The notes below the pieces were generated by a model. That model was given only the letters and a program-made list of their open reading frames with translations. It was not told where the DNA came from and did no database searches. This document shows, in pieces, positions 24,816 to 35,729 of a DNA stretch of 64,000 nucleotides. Position numbers and translations under genes: made by a program. Position 1 is the stretch's first letter; the number at the start of each line of letters is the position of its first letter. This DNA is from Chryseobacterium sp. ZHDP1 (GTDB lineage: Bacteria > Bacteroidota > Bacteroidia > Flavobacteriales > Weeksellaceae), in assembly GCF_018603435.1 (NCBI RefSeq), contig NZ_CP075682.1, positions 4,526,001 through 4,590,000 on the forward strand, given 5' to 3'.

Positions 24816-27800
24816 TCATGCGTTCATATCCGTAATATTTTTATAATACAATACTATATTTTTAAGCTCTATCAGTGGCAGCTTACTCTCGCTGAGAGAT
24901 GAGAATACCGCCAGATCAATCTGAAACCATGCACCACTGTTTACAGGTTTGTGCTGGTTATACCAGGTTTTTAGTGCATTAGAAAGACGGCAAACAAACG
25001 GATCTGCTTCACTAAACGAAGGCTGGCAACCTCCGACAGGTATCTCATAATCTTTTGGTATTTCGAAAATGAATGGAGTGGCAAGCAAAACGGGTAATTC
25101 TATAGGAGGAAGAATATTTCCGGATGTAGCCAATAATGGATAATTCCATGATACACTTAGTTTTAGCAATTGTTCTGCCAGTTCATCGTAGGTAAAGAAA
25201 GTGCTGAGGAAATTGGCCAACTGCTGTGCCAACGACAGATTGACTCCTGCTTCATTATTAATTTTAGCAATATCAAAAATATCATTACTGTTAAGCAAAG
25301 GAATCAGTTTATTAGAGAATCTTACCAATGGCGTACGGTAAATAAAGTTATTAACGGTAGGGTTGTACGGAACAAGGTCTTCATTACGAATAATGGAAAT
25401 ACCCGCCCAAGCATACTGGAATTGTAAGACATTCAGCGCATCTACATTAACGTTGCGGGACGGAATATTGAAAGATTTTTCCCATGAAAGGTAGGTTTTA
25501 TCTGTCGCCTGATACCAATATGCATTAGGAATAGGAGTTCCGTTTTTATCAGTAGCATTCACTTTTGTATAGTTGTCAATAGTTACATAAGGCGTTTTGG
25601 GTAATTCAGCCTCAAATACATCTTTATTACCCCTGTAGAGCGAAAGATCATCAGAAGACATATCCGCAGCAGGAACAATGGTTACGAGCAGACGGTTGTC
25701 AAAATCAGTATCATCTGTCTGTCGGATAATAAAGTCGTAAGCCCGTGCCGTAGAATTATCATCAGAATTATCGATTTGTAAACCATTGTATTCGCTCCAT
25801 GCAATAGCAAGGTTATTTGTTAAACTCACCATCGTCTGCAAAGCATAATAAGCATTGGTAAGATTAGGATCAGTGCTGTCTGATTGTGCGGTAATCATCT
25901 TCAGGTAGCTGTTGAAATCATCCAATACCTGTGGCCATACAGTCACAAACTGAGCCAGATCACTGAAAAGATCACGTGCAGGACTTCCATACATTTTTGC
26001 AGAAAGAGCAGGCACGGTATTGAATTCAATATCGGAAAATATTTTGTCCTGTGCTGCCTGATCTTCAGTATAGGAATACATAAAATTCCATTCGGATGCT
26101 TTGGCAAGACGTGTTTTTGTATTATCTCCTGATACGGGAACACTTTTACCGGTCTGCGTAGTGAGAGTAGGAGGTGTAGGATAATTACGCAATACTACCG
26201 GAATATCCACGATACCTAAACTTTGCTGTAAAGATGCTGAAACAGGATTATCGCCACCAAGGCTGTTTACATCAGCAGGTATAATGAAGGTGAGCCAGTT
26301 GGAACCCTGATATCCATTGATACCGGCTACATCACTGATGTCACATTCCACGTGGGTTACCACATAAGTCATATCCAGATCTACACTGGTAAACTCTTTT
26401 GCATTTTTGGTGGTAAAACTGAACGTAAGAAAGGAATCTGTATCCGTTGCGTCTTTTTCGTTTAGCTGTATCTTGGATGTAGAAATACTATATTCTTTTG
26501 CATCACCGTCTGCTTTGTTATTGATCACCGGTGTGCCATACAGTCGTGGTGGTGTTTTGTAGTTGCTGTCTGCTCTGAAGTCTGATTCAGCAGTTACTTC
26601 AAATTGAACCAGAGCATTTACGGTATAGGCATTGCCTAATTGGTTAAGCAATTGTTGCTCAAATTTTTCTCTTGCATTGCCGAGACTTGTGTTGTCACCT
26701 GTTGCGAACGAAACATACGGCGCCTTCAGTACAGGTTCTACTTCTGAAGCTATGGCACCAGCAAGTGTGGTTTTAGCATTGGTAATAGCCTGTAAATAAG
26801 TGGTCGCTTCAATCCCCTGTGTAGCCAGCCATGCCTCTTCTTCATCTGCTTTTAATTGATCTACAAGGAAAGCAGGTATTGCATAGTCTGCACTCAGGAA
26901 TACATCAATAGCATTAAGAGACTGTGCACCCCATGTGTCCATATCTATGCCGGTAAAAGTCTGTATTTCCCCTTTGCTGCAATCCAGACCCTGACCCGTG
27001 ATATATTTGCATATAGGGACTCCGCTTTTAGAAACAAGACTCGTTGCTAATGGTTTAGGAGCGTAGAATACCGCATTCAGTAAGCTATAGGTATAGATAT
27101 TGATGCGATACTGGGAAAACTGTTTTTCAGTCAGTTTTTGTTGTAACGCAATATCGAACTGACCCCTGTTTTCATAAAAAGTGTCTACCAAAGAGCTGAT
27201 AGCCGTGGTAACTTCTGCAGGAACTCCTTCAGCTGTAAGCTGTGTAATGGATTCTGTAGTCAGCTTATAAGTACCTGCCTGATTAACTTTCCAGTAAATA
27301 CCCTGCCCGGATTTTAGCCCCATGCGTACTACGAATACTGCCTGATTATTCACACCGCCTGCTGTTGCAGCATTGGTACCAATGGCAATTTTCAGTTCAT
27401 AATTACCGGCATTTAAGAAAGCAGCTTCGAATAAAGCAGCAAATTCGTTGAGGCTGTATTGAGGATCTGTACCGTCCTTCACTGTTGTAGACATGGTTTT
27501 CGGCTTTACCTGAGTAAGAGCGCGGGTAACCAGATCACTATCTTTAAAATCTGTGTTAACGTATTTAAGGTCACGGTAAAAGTCGAGATTCACAGTGAGC
27601 TGAAGGATAGAGTGTGTATCTATATCCTCTATATTCACAGAACTTGTGATGGGGCTCATTACAGGTGCTGTTGCTTCATTACCCTGACTGCGTGCGGATA
27701 GATAAGTATAAATATCTTTTACAAACTGCAGCATCTGGTTAAACTGTTCATCAGACAGATCAACAGTCTTGCCTGGTGTAAGGGATGTGCTTAGTGTAAT

Positions 27801-30800
27801 CGTTAAAGTATTCTTACCGTCTGTCGGATTTAATTGTGTTAACTGATAATATATATTGGTATAGGTTACAAGATCATTAGCGGCATTCTGTTTCCAGTCT
27901 TGCTGCTGATCTGCCGGTACATCAGGCAAATCATTATAACGCTGGATATTAAAGTTAAATTCTATTTTAAGTTCAGGGTTATGATTGAGGTCAAGATCAA
28001 ACAAATAACTTAACTCCACACTTGGCCATTTACCCAATCCTTTCAGCTCATCCACGTAGCCGATTTGAATAGGCGGATTGTTTACCGGAGTAGAGGGATC
28101 CATTTCCGGATCACTAAATGGAGTTACTGTTACATTACCATAATAATCTACCCAGTCAAAATGTACCTGTACCTGATGACCGATACCACGATACGGATTG
28201 TCTTCTTCCTGCGGATAGCCGGCAGGATAAGTCATAAATGGGTTCGTTTTAGCAAATTTGGCAATAGGCACAATCTGATTGTAATACCAGATCAGATCAT
28301 CTTCAGTGTCATTATCGTCTGTTTTACCCAGTACATCATCTTGTGTTTGTGGTTTGGCAGGACCAGCAGGTAAGCCCACAACACTTTCACCGAACCAGCT
28401 GTTTTCTACGATCTGATAGCTTAAAAGATTGAACATATTGTTGAGATATACCTCTGCATAATCAGGATCAGTGATCTTCGGCTGATTTTCAGGATCCGGG
28501 TTCGGGTTGGTTCTGTTCAGGTCAAAACCTGCAGTACCTTGCTGAACGGCTGTTACTTTATGCATGATCTGATCATTGATAGTAAGCATGGTTGAAGTCA
28601 TAAAAATATTGACTACATCTTTTGCAGCCCAAGCCATGGAAGCCATATCGATAAAATAATAGGCAGCTATGGTTTCAAATGTAAGACCCGCTTTACCCTC
28701 CGCACTGATGGTGTATTGCACCTGAGGCAACAGTATCAGCTGCCAGAGCGGAAGATTATTCCAGTCAGGAATGTCTGGGTTGAGTTGTTGTATAGCACTT
28801 GCTTCCACATTATAATAAGCTGCAATTGAAGTCAGCGTATTTCCCGGTCCGCTAACACCTATTTCACATACCAATCCATCAAATATAATAGTCGGAATAT
28901 CATATTTTAAAGAATCATTTACAGTAGCCTTCGTGTTAAGTGTCACTTTTTTATTAAGATCTACCAGTTCGGCAGGTAATATATTGAAGCGTGCAGTTAT
29001 TGCATCAATCGTATCTTCTGGCTTATTCACATAATAAGATAGTCCTTCCTGCATTTCACTTTGCGCATATACCACACAAGAATTAGCATCAATTTTATCA
29101 CCGGTTACTGCACAGTTCATGTAATCTGTAGGCTTATTATTGTACTGGCTGCTATAGGTAACAAGCAGGCGTACATTCGCATTATCTCCTTTTCCAAAAA
29201 TACTGGAAGGAAATCCTGTATTACCTTCAGTTTCATTATACATAAGATAATATCCTCCGGAACGGGTAATGCTGCATTCCCATAACATGCGTATGAAATC
29301 ATAAATACTGTTCAGTATTCCTGTATCTGGCTTTTCTTCTGTTACTTCCAAAGCCATCATTTTCATGGCATCATTGTCAGGATTTGTTTCTGTGGAAAGA
29401 TTAGCCTGTACGATGAAGGTTTTCATGTGTTCCATACCTACGGACAATAATCCATCTGAGCCTTCATACAACCATTGTATATCGACTATTTTATCCAGAT
29501 TGTTATTGGAAGATTTTGGATTTAATGCTAACAACAGTCTTTGCAGGATATTAGCACCGGCTTCGCTTGCACCTAATAATTCATAACTGTAAGCATTTAC
29601 AGGAGCGGTGGAATCAGTATCAAGAAGTTTAAGTTCTATATCTATCATCGTACTCCATCCGTAATAGGAGGATGGCCAGTAGTCCATTACTCCTTTAGCT
29701 GCATCGTACTGACCGATCTGTATACTGAATTCAGAACCTGCTTGTTTAGGCAGTGCCAGCTGATTGAGCAGACCTGAAGGAAATTGCCAGATAAGTGGTG
29801 ATACGCTGCTCTGACCGTCTGGTGACCCATAAGGCAGGTTTAATGCTCCGGAAGTTTGCCACTTTGTAGTTGTCTGGAAAGTATATTGTACAGGCTGAAG
29901 GTTGAAAGGCTTCATAGGTGCGAGCTCCAGAACGTCTGGCTTTATCCCTTTTGTCTGTGCATAATTAAGCAAGGTGCCAATTTGATTAATATCTTCAGGT
30001 GTCAGCTTTACATTTAATATATTTCCGCCTTCCTCATCCATTGATTTTCCGTTAAACTTAAGCCAGCTTAATGAATTGTTGATGAGCTGGATAGAGAAAT
30101 CGGCAGGTATTGTAGCCGGAAGGGCAAACTCCTGACCGGTAAGGGAATATAGGGCACAATTATTTCCTGTACAGGGAGAACCTTGTGCAAGGGTAAGCCC
30201 CGGAAGATTCGTAGGCAGACGCATACCATGTAACTGATAACGAGATGCCATACCGGATAACTGTCCATAGGAGTTATTATCGGCAAAGTATTCCAGAATA
30301 CTGCCTACAGTTAAATACTGCAGACCCGGAATATTGGCATTGGTAAATCCTTCTCCGTTGTAGAAAAAGTTATTTTGCTGCTGATTGGCATAGTTGGTAG
30401 CCAATAAGGCTGCTGTGGTATTGTATTTCTGTGCCAATGCATCAAGCGTGTCGGCGTTTACTGCATCGGTGAATTCAGCAGTAGTGTGGGTAAAAGGCTG
30501 AATTAATACCTGACCGAGAGGCTGCACTTGTTGTGCCTGTACTTGGATATTACCTGCAAGATCCTGTGGTGTAATCGTAGTTCCTTTTAATACAGAAATA
30601 GCTGCTGCCATACTGGTAAGGGTATCACCCGGTACGATTACATATTTTATACCGTCGTATTCAAAGCTGTTGCCTGCAATGAAAAGGCCTGAAGTGATCT
30701 GGTTCTGCATCAGTAAAGCCGCTGTATCAAGATGATTATAGATAACAGTAGCGATACTGCTAAAGGTATCTTCGCTTTTTGCGGTGTAAAGTGCCGCGCC

Positions 30801-33800
30801 AATAATCAGCCAGTTACCTGTTGTGAGCACTGCTGTACTCTGGAAATCTTTATCCGAAGCAAGATCATTTAGTGTGGTATTTAAACCTGCAGCAACTGTG
30901 TTAATGGTATCTGTAGATTGTACATTATATGCATTTCCATGATAAGTAATCGTTTGCGGAGCCAGTAATCCCGGAACGGCTGCATTTTCTGTGATTAACA
31001 TTGAAGGTGTAATGGCATATATGGCAGCTATCGAAGTAAAAGTATCACCTTCCAAAATATTGTACATTATGCCGGTAATGGCTATAGGATTTTTTCCATT
31101 AAGCGGATGTGTCTGGTTAGCTGTCGCAATATCCTGAACATTTACTTTATTGCCTGTTCCATCTACAGTAATGCTGTTTGCCCAGGTTACCATGGCCGAC
31201 AAGCTATTACCATTGCTGATGCGGTAAGTAAAATTATCCATAGCATCAGATGCGTAACCTGCCAGTTGTTTCCCTATAAGTACAAAGTAGTCTTCAAATA
31301 CAAAAGTAGACATACTCCATTGCTGAGGATCTTCCAAAGTCATAAATCTGGCGGCAGAAGATGTTTCTTCCTGTACCTTTACGGCAAGTTCATTAAACCA
31401 TTTTTTTACTTCAGACAGGTATTCCTGTGTAGCCATATTATAGTTATTGAACTGGATGTCCAATGCAATATCTGGTACTTTCAGTTCAAGATCAAAAAAC
31501 ATTGGGAAAATTGCTGCGGCGGCAAGATCTTCTTGTAATAATTGTACATTTAATGCCTGAAAACTATTTTGAAGAAAGCTTAGCAGGTCATTGGTAGGAA
31601 TAGGAAACGGATATTCTTCGCTTGAAAGGAATGTGATTAATGCATCAAGATCAGCTTTTGAAATACCTTCAGTTTCTACTTCTCCACGGGAAGACTTCGA
31701 AGGGGTATGATCAATGTAGTTCAGTATCAGCCAACGGAAAAAATCAGAGCATAGATATTCAAAGGAAGTTGTAGTTCCGCTACCGTCACCCGAAGGATCG
31801 GGAGCATCGATGAATAAAGTAGCTACATATTGTGCTGTCTGGTTCTGCAGATTTCCGTTTTCAGGTCCTGCTACTGTTAAATGGGGTACAAAATATAAAT
31901 TAAGCACAGGGAGTTCAGAGTCATCTTCTACCAAAACGGAATGATAACTGATGGGCATATTGGGCGAACGGCGCATCACCATTATATCAGAGCCTGTCAG
32001 CTCCGTTATATCGAATGAATCCATTACTGCAAAAGAAACAGGTCTGGCGCCATCAAGTGGTGTTGCCTGTCGGGCAGGAGCAATACGAAATTCGGCTGCA
32101 GGTGAAGATATACGGGATGCAGCGTTTGGTGCCGAAAGATTATTATTCCAGGGAGCTTTGGCTGTCTGATCCGTGCCGATGGTAAGATCAAATCTAATTT
32201 TTGCTGTAAAAGTAAAATGAATGGTAATGGAGAAGATTCCTAGATTTAATTTAGCAGAAACCCTTACATCTACAGAAGCTACAATAGCCAATGGTATTTT
32301 ATTATAAGCTTCAAAGGTTGCCTGTGCATATACCATTACGGTAATGTTTACACTTGCCGATATAATACCAAAGTCTATAGAACCGTATAATTTACCGATA
32401 ATCCCTATAGTACCCTGAAGATAATAATAATATGAAGTTTCTACCTGTTCTTTATTGCTTTCCTGTAAAGTGCCGCTGTAAGGATAATAAGCTGCTATTA
32501 CTCCTTCAATAACACCAAACATGGTAACGCTGAAGCCGGCGCTGAGTAAGCCATAGTTTACGCTATATCCTACACCTACCTGCAAGCCGATACCAAATAC
32601 AATTACCGGATTAAAGTTTCCATAGTTGGTCTTAGGGACTTTATTGGTTGTAGCACTGCTGAGCTTTCCGAAATAGATTCCCCCTGAACCCATAGCCGGT
32701 ATACCCGGAGGCACAATTGCCTGTACTGTAAATGATCGGGAGAAATCCATATTGTAAGGAAAGCCGATGTCTACCGTAAAATCACCATTGGTGTAAATTT
32801 CTATACCAATGGAAGGAAGAGTGATATTGACCGCACCAAACTGCAGATAACGTAAAGCATTAGGAAGGGTAAGATCCATTTGATATACGCCAATGGATTC
32901 AGAGATCTTTTTATACATGATCTCAAAATCCAGCCCTTCAAATACTTTGGCTTTTCCACCTGCCATAGCAATGCGCAGACCATAGAGATTGGGATCATTA
33001 AATACCACCTGCATATCGAGAGTCCAAACAGGCTTCTCTTTTGTTCCTGCATTCAATATCCCGAAATTGGTGGCGATGAGCCAGTTGCTGTCTTCATTGA
33101 ATCTAAGCAGTGTGTTGCCGGAGCCCGATCCTATAGGAATGGTACCCGGTTTTGGTTCGGTAAAAGCTTCCTGCATAGCTTTTGTTACATCCTTGATAGA
33201 GTTGTACTGGGCAGGATTTACCAATTCTACATGCTGACCCATTGCCAGCAGACGCAAATCGAAATACTGTGTGCCTTGTCCCGGAACATCAGGCATTTTC
33301 TGAATGTCCTGTCCGCCTGTCTCTGGTTTAAATAAATTACTTTCGTTAATAGAAGGAACAACAGAATTCCCATCGAAAGTGATAAATACCCCTTTCTGAT
33401 TTTTGGTAAGATTAATTCCATTGATATTGATGAATATAAGGTCTAATGTTTTAGGTAATTTGTAATTAACCTTAATATCTTTCGTGTCGAGGTTGTATGT
33501 AACCGAGAATCCATCCAGACTTATTTTGTTGAGTATATCCCATGGTGCATCGAGCTCAAATGTAGGGTTAAACAACATCTTCATAAAAGAGGTAATTAAC
33601 CCGCCCAATGTCCAGTTTTTAATAGAGAAAACAATTGTACGGCTTTCTCCGGTTACATCATACATAGCGGTAAAGCCTTCCCAGGTAATAGCAAGCTGCT
33701 GATTGTTTTCGGCGAAATTATAGCTTATACCGACAGTAGCATTGAAGTATTCTAATGTTACACTTCCTAAAACACCACCGGAATATTTACCGGATGTAGA

Positions 33801-35711
33801 ATCATTGCTCGCGGCTTCATATTTCAGCCAAAGATTGGCAATGATATTGATCTGCTGATCAATAATAGGAAAGGTAAAGATCCACTGCAATCCTCCTTTT
33901 ACCTCGTAGCTGCTTTTTCCCGTTCCGCTGGGAATTGTGGCATCCAGTGAGAATTGAGTAATATTAAGACTATCTGGTAAAAAGCTTGTAGGCAGACTGA
34001 TAGACTGGAATAATTGCTTAATGAGCTCTCCCAGATTTAAGTTACTGCTTTCCGGCATTGCAAGGCTTAAGTTCCATCCGTCCGATGAATTATAATTTAC
34101 ATCGGTATTAAGTTGTAATTTACCAATGGCAAACAATCCGGATACCTTTGCCGTAAATATACTTGGACCGGTACCGCTCGCGGGCGAAGAAGAAGTTAGC
34201 AGTAACGTACCATCCGTTACCGAAACGTTTGTAATGAAATTCAGATCAATATTAGCATTCGCGTAAAACTCGTAATATTTACTGTTAATATCCATATTAA
34301 TCCCGAAAGCAGTAAACTCAACCAGTAAAAGATTATCTGGAATAGTAATGGCTCCTGCTGTAATGGCAGACAGTAAATTGTTGAAGGTAACAGATCCTGC
34401 AAAGGCAGCAGAAAGGGTTAGGTCTGAGGTAATTTCCACATCGAAACCGCCAACAAATATGATTGGAAAAAAGTCTACGTGAGCACTGAAATATAAACTT
34501 TGTGAATTGGTAGTTCCAGGATTAATAATAACCCAATTAACATCAAACTGCTGAATAATAAAATTATCAAAAAGCGTCCAGGCTCCATTGGAGCCGATAA
34601 AAGAGGAAACGCTGGTAATAGTAAGCCCGTTGTTAAAATCCAGCCCCGTGTTAAATCCTTTGAATGCAATGCTGTTGAGGTACTGTTGTAAAGTAGGAGG
34701 AATATTCTGAAACCAATTTTGTCCAGCCATAAGACCGAACAGGTTGAGAGGTGTGAGTGGTTTGTCTGGCTCAGAGTCTACATTCAGGGTAAAAGAAGAA
34801 GATTCATATTCTACAGCAGCACTAAAATTCAGTACAATAGAATTTCCGGCTGCCAACAGCAAACTAAAATAGAGGATAGGAGTTTGTACTTTTTGTGTTT
34901 CTCCTTCTGCTGGTGTTAAGCTGTCTGTAGGTTCATATTCCAGACGTAATGCTTCTCCTTCATCTTCCGGATCGGCTGTAACCGTTTCTTCTTCTGTTTT
35001 AATCTGAAATCCAACTCCGGGGTTACTGACATTGAGAAAACCTAATGATATTAAAGTTGCATCAATAGGCACAAATAAATTCATCTCGGGATAAATAATG
35101 TCTTCGTTATTAACCTGAGAGGGATCTATACTTCCTGCCAAAGCCAGATTGGTAGAAGATGACCATGAAGTAAAAAAGTTTACGACAGGCTTAAGCCATT
35201 GGGTAAGGGTAATAAGCGATGCAAAGTTTTGCCCCTTCGTTAAAGATATATTTTTTTGCTTCCAGCTGAAAATGGCTGTGTCCTGAGTACTGAAAATGAA
35301 GGAAGGGGAGGTGTATGGAAGATTATCGAATACGCCGCCCGTCATGTATTGCCAGCTGGTGGCAAACTTCCAGTCGGACAAATTAATTTGTATGGTGAAC
35401 TGAACTTCATCCGCTTCGTTTGCTGTAATAGTCAGTGTAACTGAAGTATTTGCCTTTTCTACATTAAGTATTGCTGCCGTAGCATCGGAGATTGTTAATG
35501 TATTTCCTACAGGCTCAGGAATAGAAGTACCGGAAGTATCAATCAACAAAAATGAGCCATCCGGAAGTTGATAACTTTGAGACAGCAATTCATCCAGCCC
35601 AACTGGCGGAATTAAGCCTGAATCGGTAAAAGATGCTGCATTAATAGTAATATTACCGCTATTGGCAGCAGCCTGGCTTTTAAATATAGTAACTAAATTG
35701 GATAAGCTCAT
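24816..35711 (-). CDS. Giant 3631-residue beta-rich protein with LysM-like repeats
   Basis: I do not recognise this protein as a characterised one. No signal peptide is visible. Residues 1 to about 1180 are dominated by alternating hydrophobic/polar beta-strand patterns, with a very hydrophobic stretch at about 1000-1180 (GSGGIYFGK; VGVGYSVNYGLLSAGF). At about 1547-1770 come five LysM-like repeats (for example YNILEGDTFTSIAAIYAI and YVIVPGDTLTSMAAAI), and about 2227-2365 holds three more (VNKPEDTIDAITARFNI; GPGNTLTSIAAYYNVEA). The remaining 1260 residues are mixed, with an acidic linker near 2450 (KTDDNDTEDDLIWYYN). LysM modules bind N-acetylglucosamine polymers such as peptidoglycan or chitin. 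It is the last gene of the operon. A secreted surface, injected or internal scaffold protein are all possible. Confidence 0.85.
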   Translation of the reverse strand: MSLSNLVTIFKSQAAANSGNITINAASFTDSGLIPPVGLDELLSQSYQLPDGSFLLIDTSGTSIPEPVGNTLTISDATAAILNVEKANTSVTLTITANEADEVQFTIQINLSDWKFATSWQYMTGGVFDNLPYTSPSFIFSTQDTAIFSWKQKNISLTKGQNFASLITLTQWLKPVVNFFTSWSSSTNLALAGSIDPSQVNNEDIIYPEMNLFVPIDATLISLGFLNVSNPGVGFQIKTEEETVTADPEDEGEALRLEYEPTDSLTPAEGETQKVQTPILYFSLLLAAGNSIVLNFSAAVEYESSSFTLNVDSEPDKPLTPLNLFGLMAGQNWFQNIPPTLQQYLNSIAFKGFNTGLDFNNGLTITSVSSFIGSNGAWTLFDNFIIQQFDVNWVIINPGTTNSQSLYFSAHVDFFPIIFVGGFDVEITSDLTLSAAFAGSVTFNNLLSAITAGAITIPDNLLLVEFTAFGINMDINSKYYEFYANANIDLNFITNVSVTDGTLLLTSSSPASGTGPSIFTAKVSGLFAIGKLQLNTDVNYNSSDGWNLSLAMPESSNLNLGELIKQLFQSISLPTSFLPDSLNITQFSLDATIPSGTGKSSYEVKGGLQWIFTFPIIDQQINIIANLWLKYEAASNDSTSGKYSGGVLGSVTLEYFNATVGISYNFAENNQQLAITWEGFTAMYDVTGESRTIVFSIKNWTLGGLITSFMKMLFNPTFELDAPWDILNKISLDGFSVTYNLDTKDIKVNYKLPKTLDLIFININGINLTKNQKGVFITFDGNSVVPSINESNLFKPETGGQDIQKMPDVPGQGTQYFDLRLLAMGQHVELVNPAQYNSIKDVTKAMQEAFTEPKPGTIPIGSGSGNTLLRFNEDSNWLIATNFGILNAGTKEKPVWTLDMQVVFNDPNLYGLRIAMAGGKAKVFEGLDFEIMYKKISESIGVYQMDLTLPNALRYLQFGAVNITLPSIGIEIYTNGDFTVDIGFPYNMDFSRSFTVQAIVPPGIPAMGSGGIYFGKLSSATTNKVPKTNYGNFNPVIVFGIGLQVGVGYSVNYGLLSAGFSVTMFGVIEGVIAAYYPYSGTLQESNKEQVETSYYYYLQGTIGIIGKLYGSIDFGIISASVNITVMVYAQATFEAYNKIPLAIVASVDVRVSAKLNLGIFSITIHFTFTAKIRFDLTIGTDQTAKAPWNNNLSAPNAASRISSPAAEFRIAPARQATPLDGARPVSFAVMDSFDITELTGSDIMVMRRSPNMPISYHSVLVEDDSELPVLNLYFVPHLTVAGPENGNLQNQTAQYVATLFIDAPDPSGDGSGTTTSFEYLCSDFFRWLILNYIDHTPSKSSRGEVETEGISKADLDALITFLSSEEYPFPIPTNDLLSFLQNSFQALNVQLLQEDLAAAAIFPMFFDLELKVPDIALDIQFNNYNMATQEYLSEVKKWFNELAVKVQEETSSAARFMTLEDPQQWSMSTFVFEDYFVLIGKQLAGYASDAMDNFTYRISNGNSLSAMVTWANSITVDGTGNKVNVQDIATANQTHPLNGKNPIAITGIMYNILEGDTFTSIAAIYAITPSMLITENAAVPGLLAPQTITYHGNAYNVQSTDTINTVAAGLNTTLNDLASDKDFQSTAVLTTGNWLIIGAALYTAKSEDTFSSIATVIYNHLDTAALLMQNQITSGLFIAGNSFEYDGIKYVIVPGDTLTSMAAAISVLKGTTITPQDLAGNIQVQAQQVQPLGQVLIQPFTHTTAEFTDAVNADTLDALAQKYNTTAALLATNYANQQQNNFFYNGEGFTNANIPGLQYLTVGSILEYFADNNSYGQLSGMASRYQLHGMRLPTNLPGLTLAQGSPCTGNNCALYSLTGQEFALPATIPADFSIQLINNSLSWLKFNGKSMDEEGGNILNVKLTPEDINQIGTLLNYAQTKGIKPDVLELAPMKPFNLQPVQYTFQTTTKWQTSGALNLPYGSPDGQSSVSPLIWQFPSGLLNQLALPKQAGSEFSIQIGQYDAAKGVMDYWPSSYYGWSTMIDIELKLLDTDSTAPVNAYSYELLGASEAGANILQRLLLALNPKSSNNNLDKIVDIQWLYEGSDGLLSVGMEHMKTFIVQANLSTETNPDNDAMKMMALEVTEEKPDTGILNSIYDFIRMLWECSITRSGGYYLMYNETEGNTGFPSSIFGKGDNANVRLLVTYSSQYNNKPTDYMNCAVTGDKIDANSCVVYAQSEMQEGLSYYVNKPEDTIDAITARFNILPAELVDLNKKVTLNTKATVNDSLKYDIPTIIFDGLVCEIGVSGPGNTLTSIAAYYNVEASAIQQLNPDIPDWNNLPLWQLILLPQVQYTISAEGKAGLTFETIAAYYFIDMASMAWAAKDVVNIFMTSTMLTINDQIMHKVTAVQQGTAGFDLNRTNPNPDPENQPKITDPDYAEVYLNNMFNLLSYQIVENSWFGESVVGLPAGPAKPQTQDDVLGKTDDNDTEDDLIWYYNQIVPIAKFAKTNPFMTYPAGYPQEEDNPYRGIGHQVQVHFDWVDYYGNVTVTPFSDPEMDPSTPVNNPPIQIGYVDELKGLGKWPSVELSYLFDLDLNHNPELKIEFNFNIQRYNDLPDVPADQQQDWKQNAANDLVTYTNIYYQLTQLNPTDGKNTLTITLSTSLTPGKTVDLSDEQFNQMLQFVKDIYTYLSARSQGNEATAPVMSPITSSVNIEDIDTHSILQLTVNLDFYRDLKYVNTDFKDSDLVTRALTQVKPKTMSTTVKDGTDPQYSLNEFAALFEAAFLNAGNYELKIAIGTNAATAGGVNNQAVFVVRMGLKSGQGIYWKVNQAGTYKLTTESITQLTAEGVPAEVTTAISSLVDTFYENRGQFDIALQQKLTEKQFSQYRINIYTYSLLNAVFYAPKPLATSLVSKSGVPICKYITGQGLDCSKGEIQTFTGIDMDTWGAQSLNAIDVFLSADYAIPAFLVDQLKADEEEAWLATQGIEATTYLQAITNAKTTLAGAIASEVEPVLKAPYVSFATGDNTSLGNAREKFEQQLLNQLGNAYTVNALVQFEVTAESDFRADSNYKTPPRLYGTPVINNKADGDAKEYSISTSKIQLNEKDATDTDSFLTFSFTTKNAKEFTSVDLDMTYVVTHVECDISDVAGINGYQGSNWLTFIIPADVNSLGGDNPVSASLQQSLGIVDIPVVLRNYPTPPTLTTQTGKSVPVSGDNTKTRLAKASEWNFMYSYTEDQAAQDKIFSDIEFNTVPALSAKMYGSPARDLFSDLAQFVTVWPQVLDDFNSYLKMITAQSDSTDPNLTNAYYALQTMVSLTNNLAIAWSEYNGLQIDNSDDNSTARAYDFIIRQTDDTDFDNRLLVTIVPAADMSSDDLSLYRGNKDVFEAELPKTPYVTIDNYTKVNATDKNGTPIPNAYWYQATDKTYLSWEKSFNIPSRNVNVDALNVLQFQYAWAGISIIRNEDLVPYNPTVNNFIYRTPLVRFSNKLIPLLNSNDIFDIAKINNEAGVNLSLAQQLANFLSTFFTYDELAEQLLKLSVSWNYPLLATSGNILPPIELPVLLATPFIFEIPKDYEIPVGGCQPSFSEADPFVCRLSNALKTWYNQHKPVNSGAWFQIDLAVFSSLSESKLPLIELKNIVLYYKNITDMNA

Positions 35712-35729
35712 AATAATAAAATGATTCTG

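Noticed and set aside
32880..33335. A 151-codon plus-strand frame opposite the giant gene (and many similar ones)
   Set aside because: These are shadows in the antisense frame of the 3631-residue gene. None shows a recognisable domain or a promoter.
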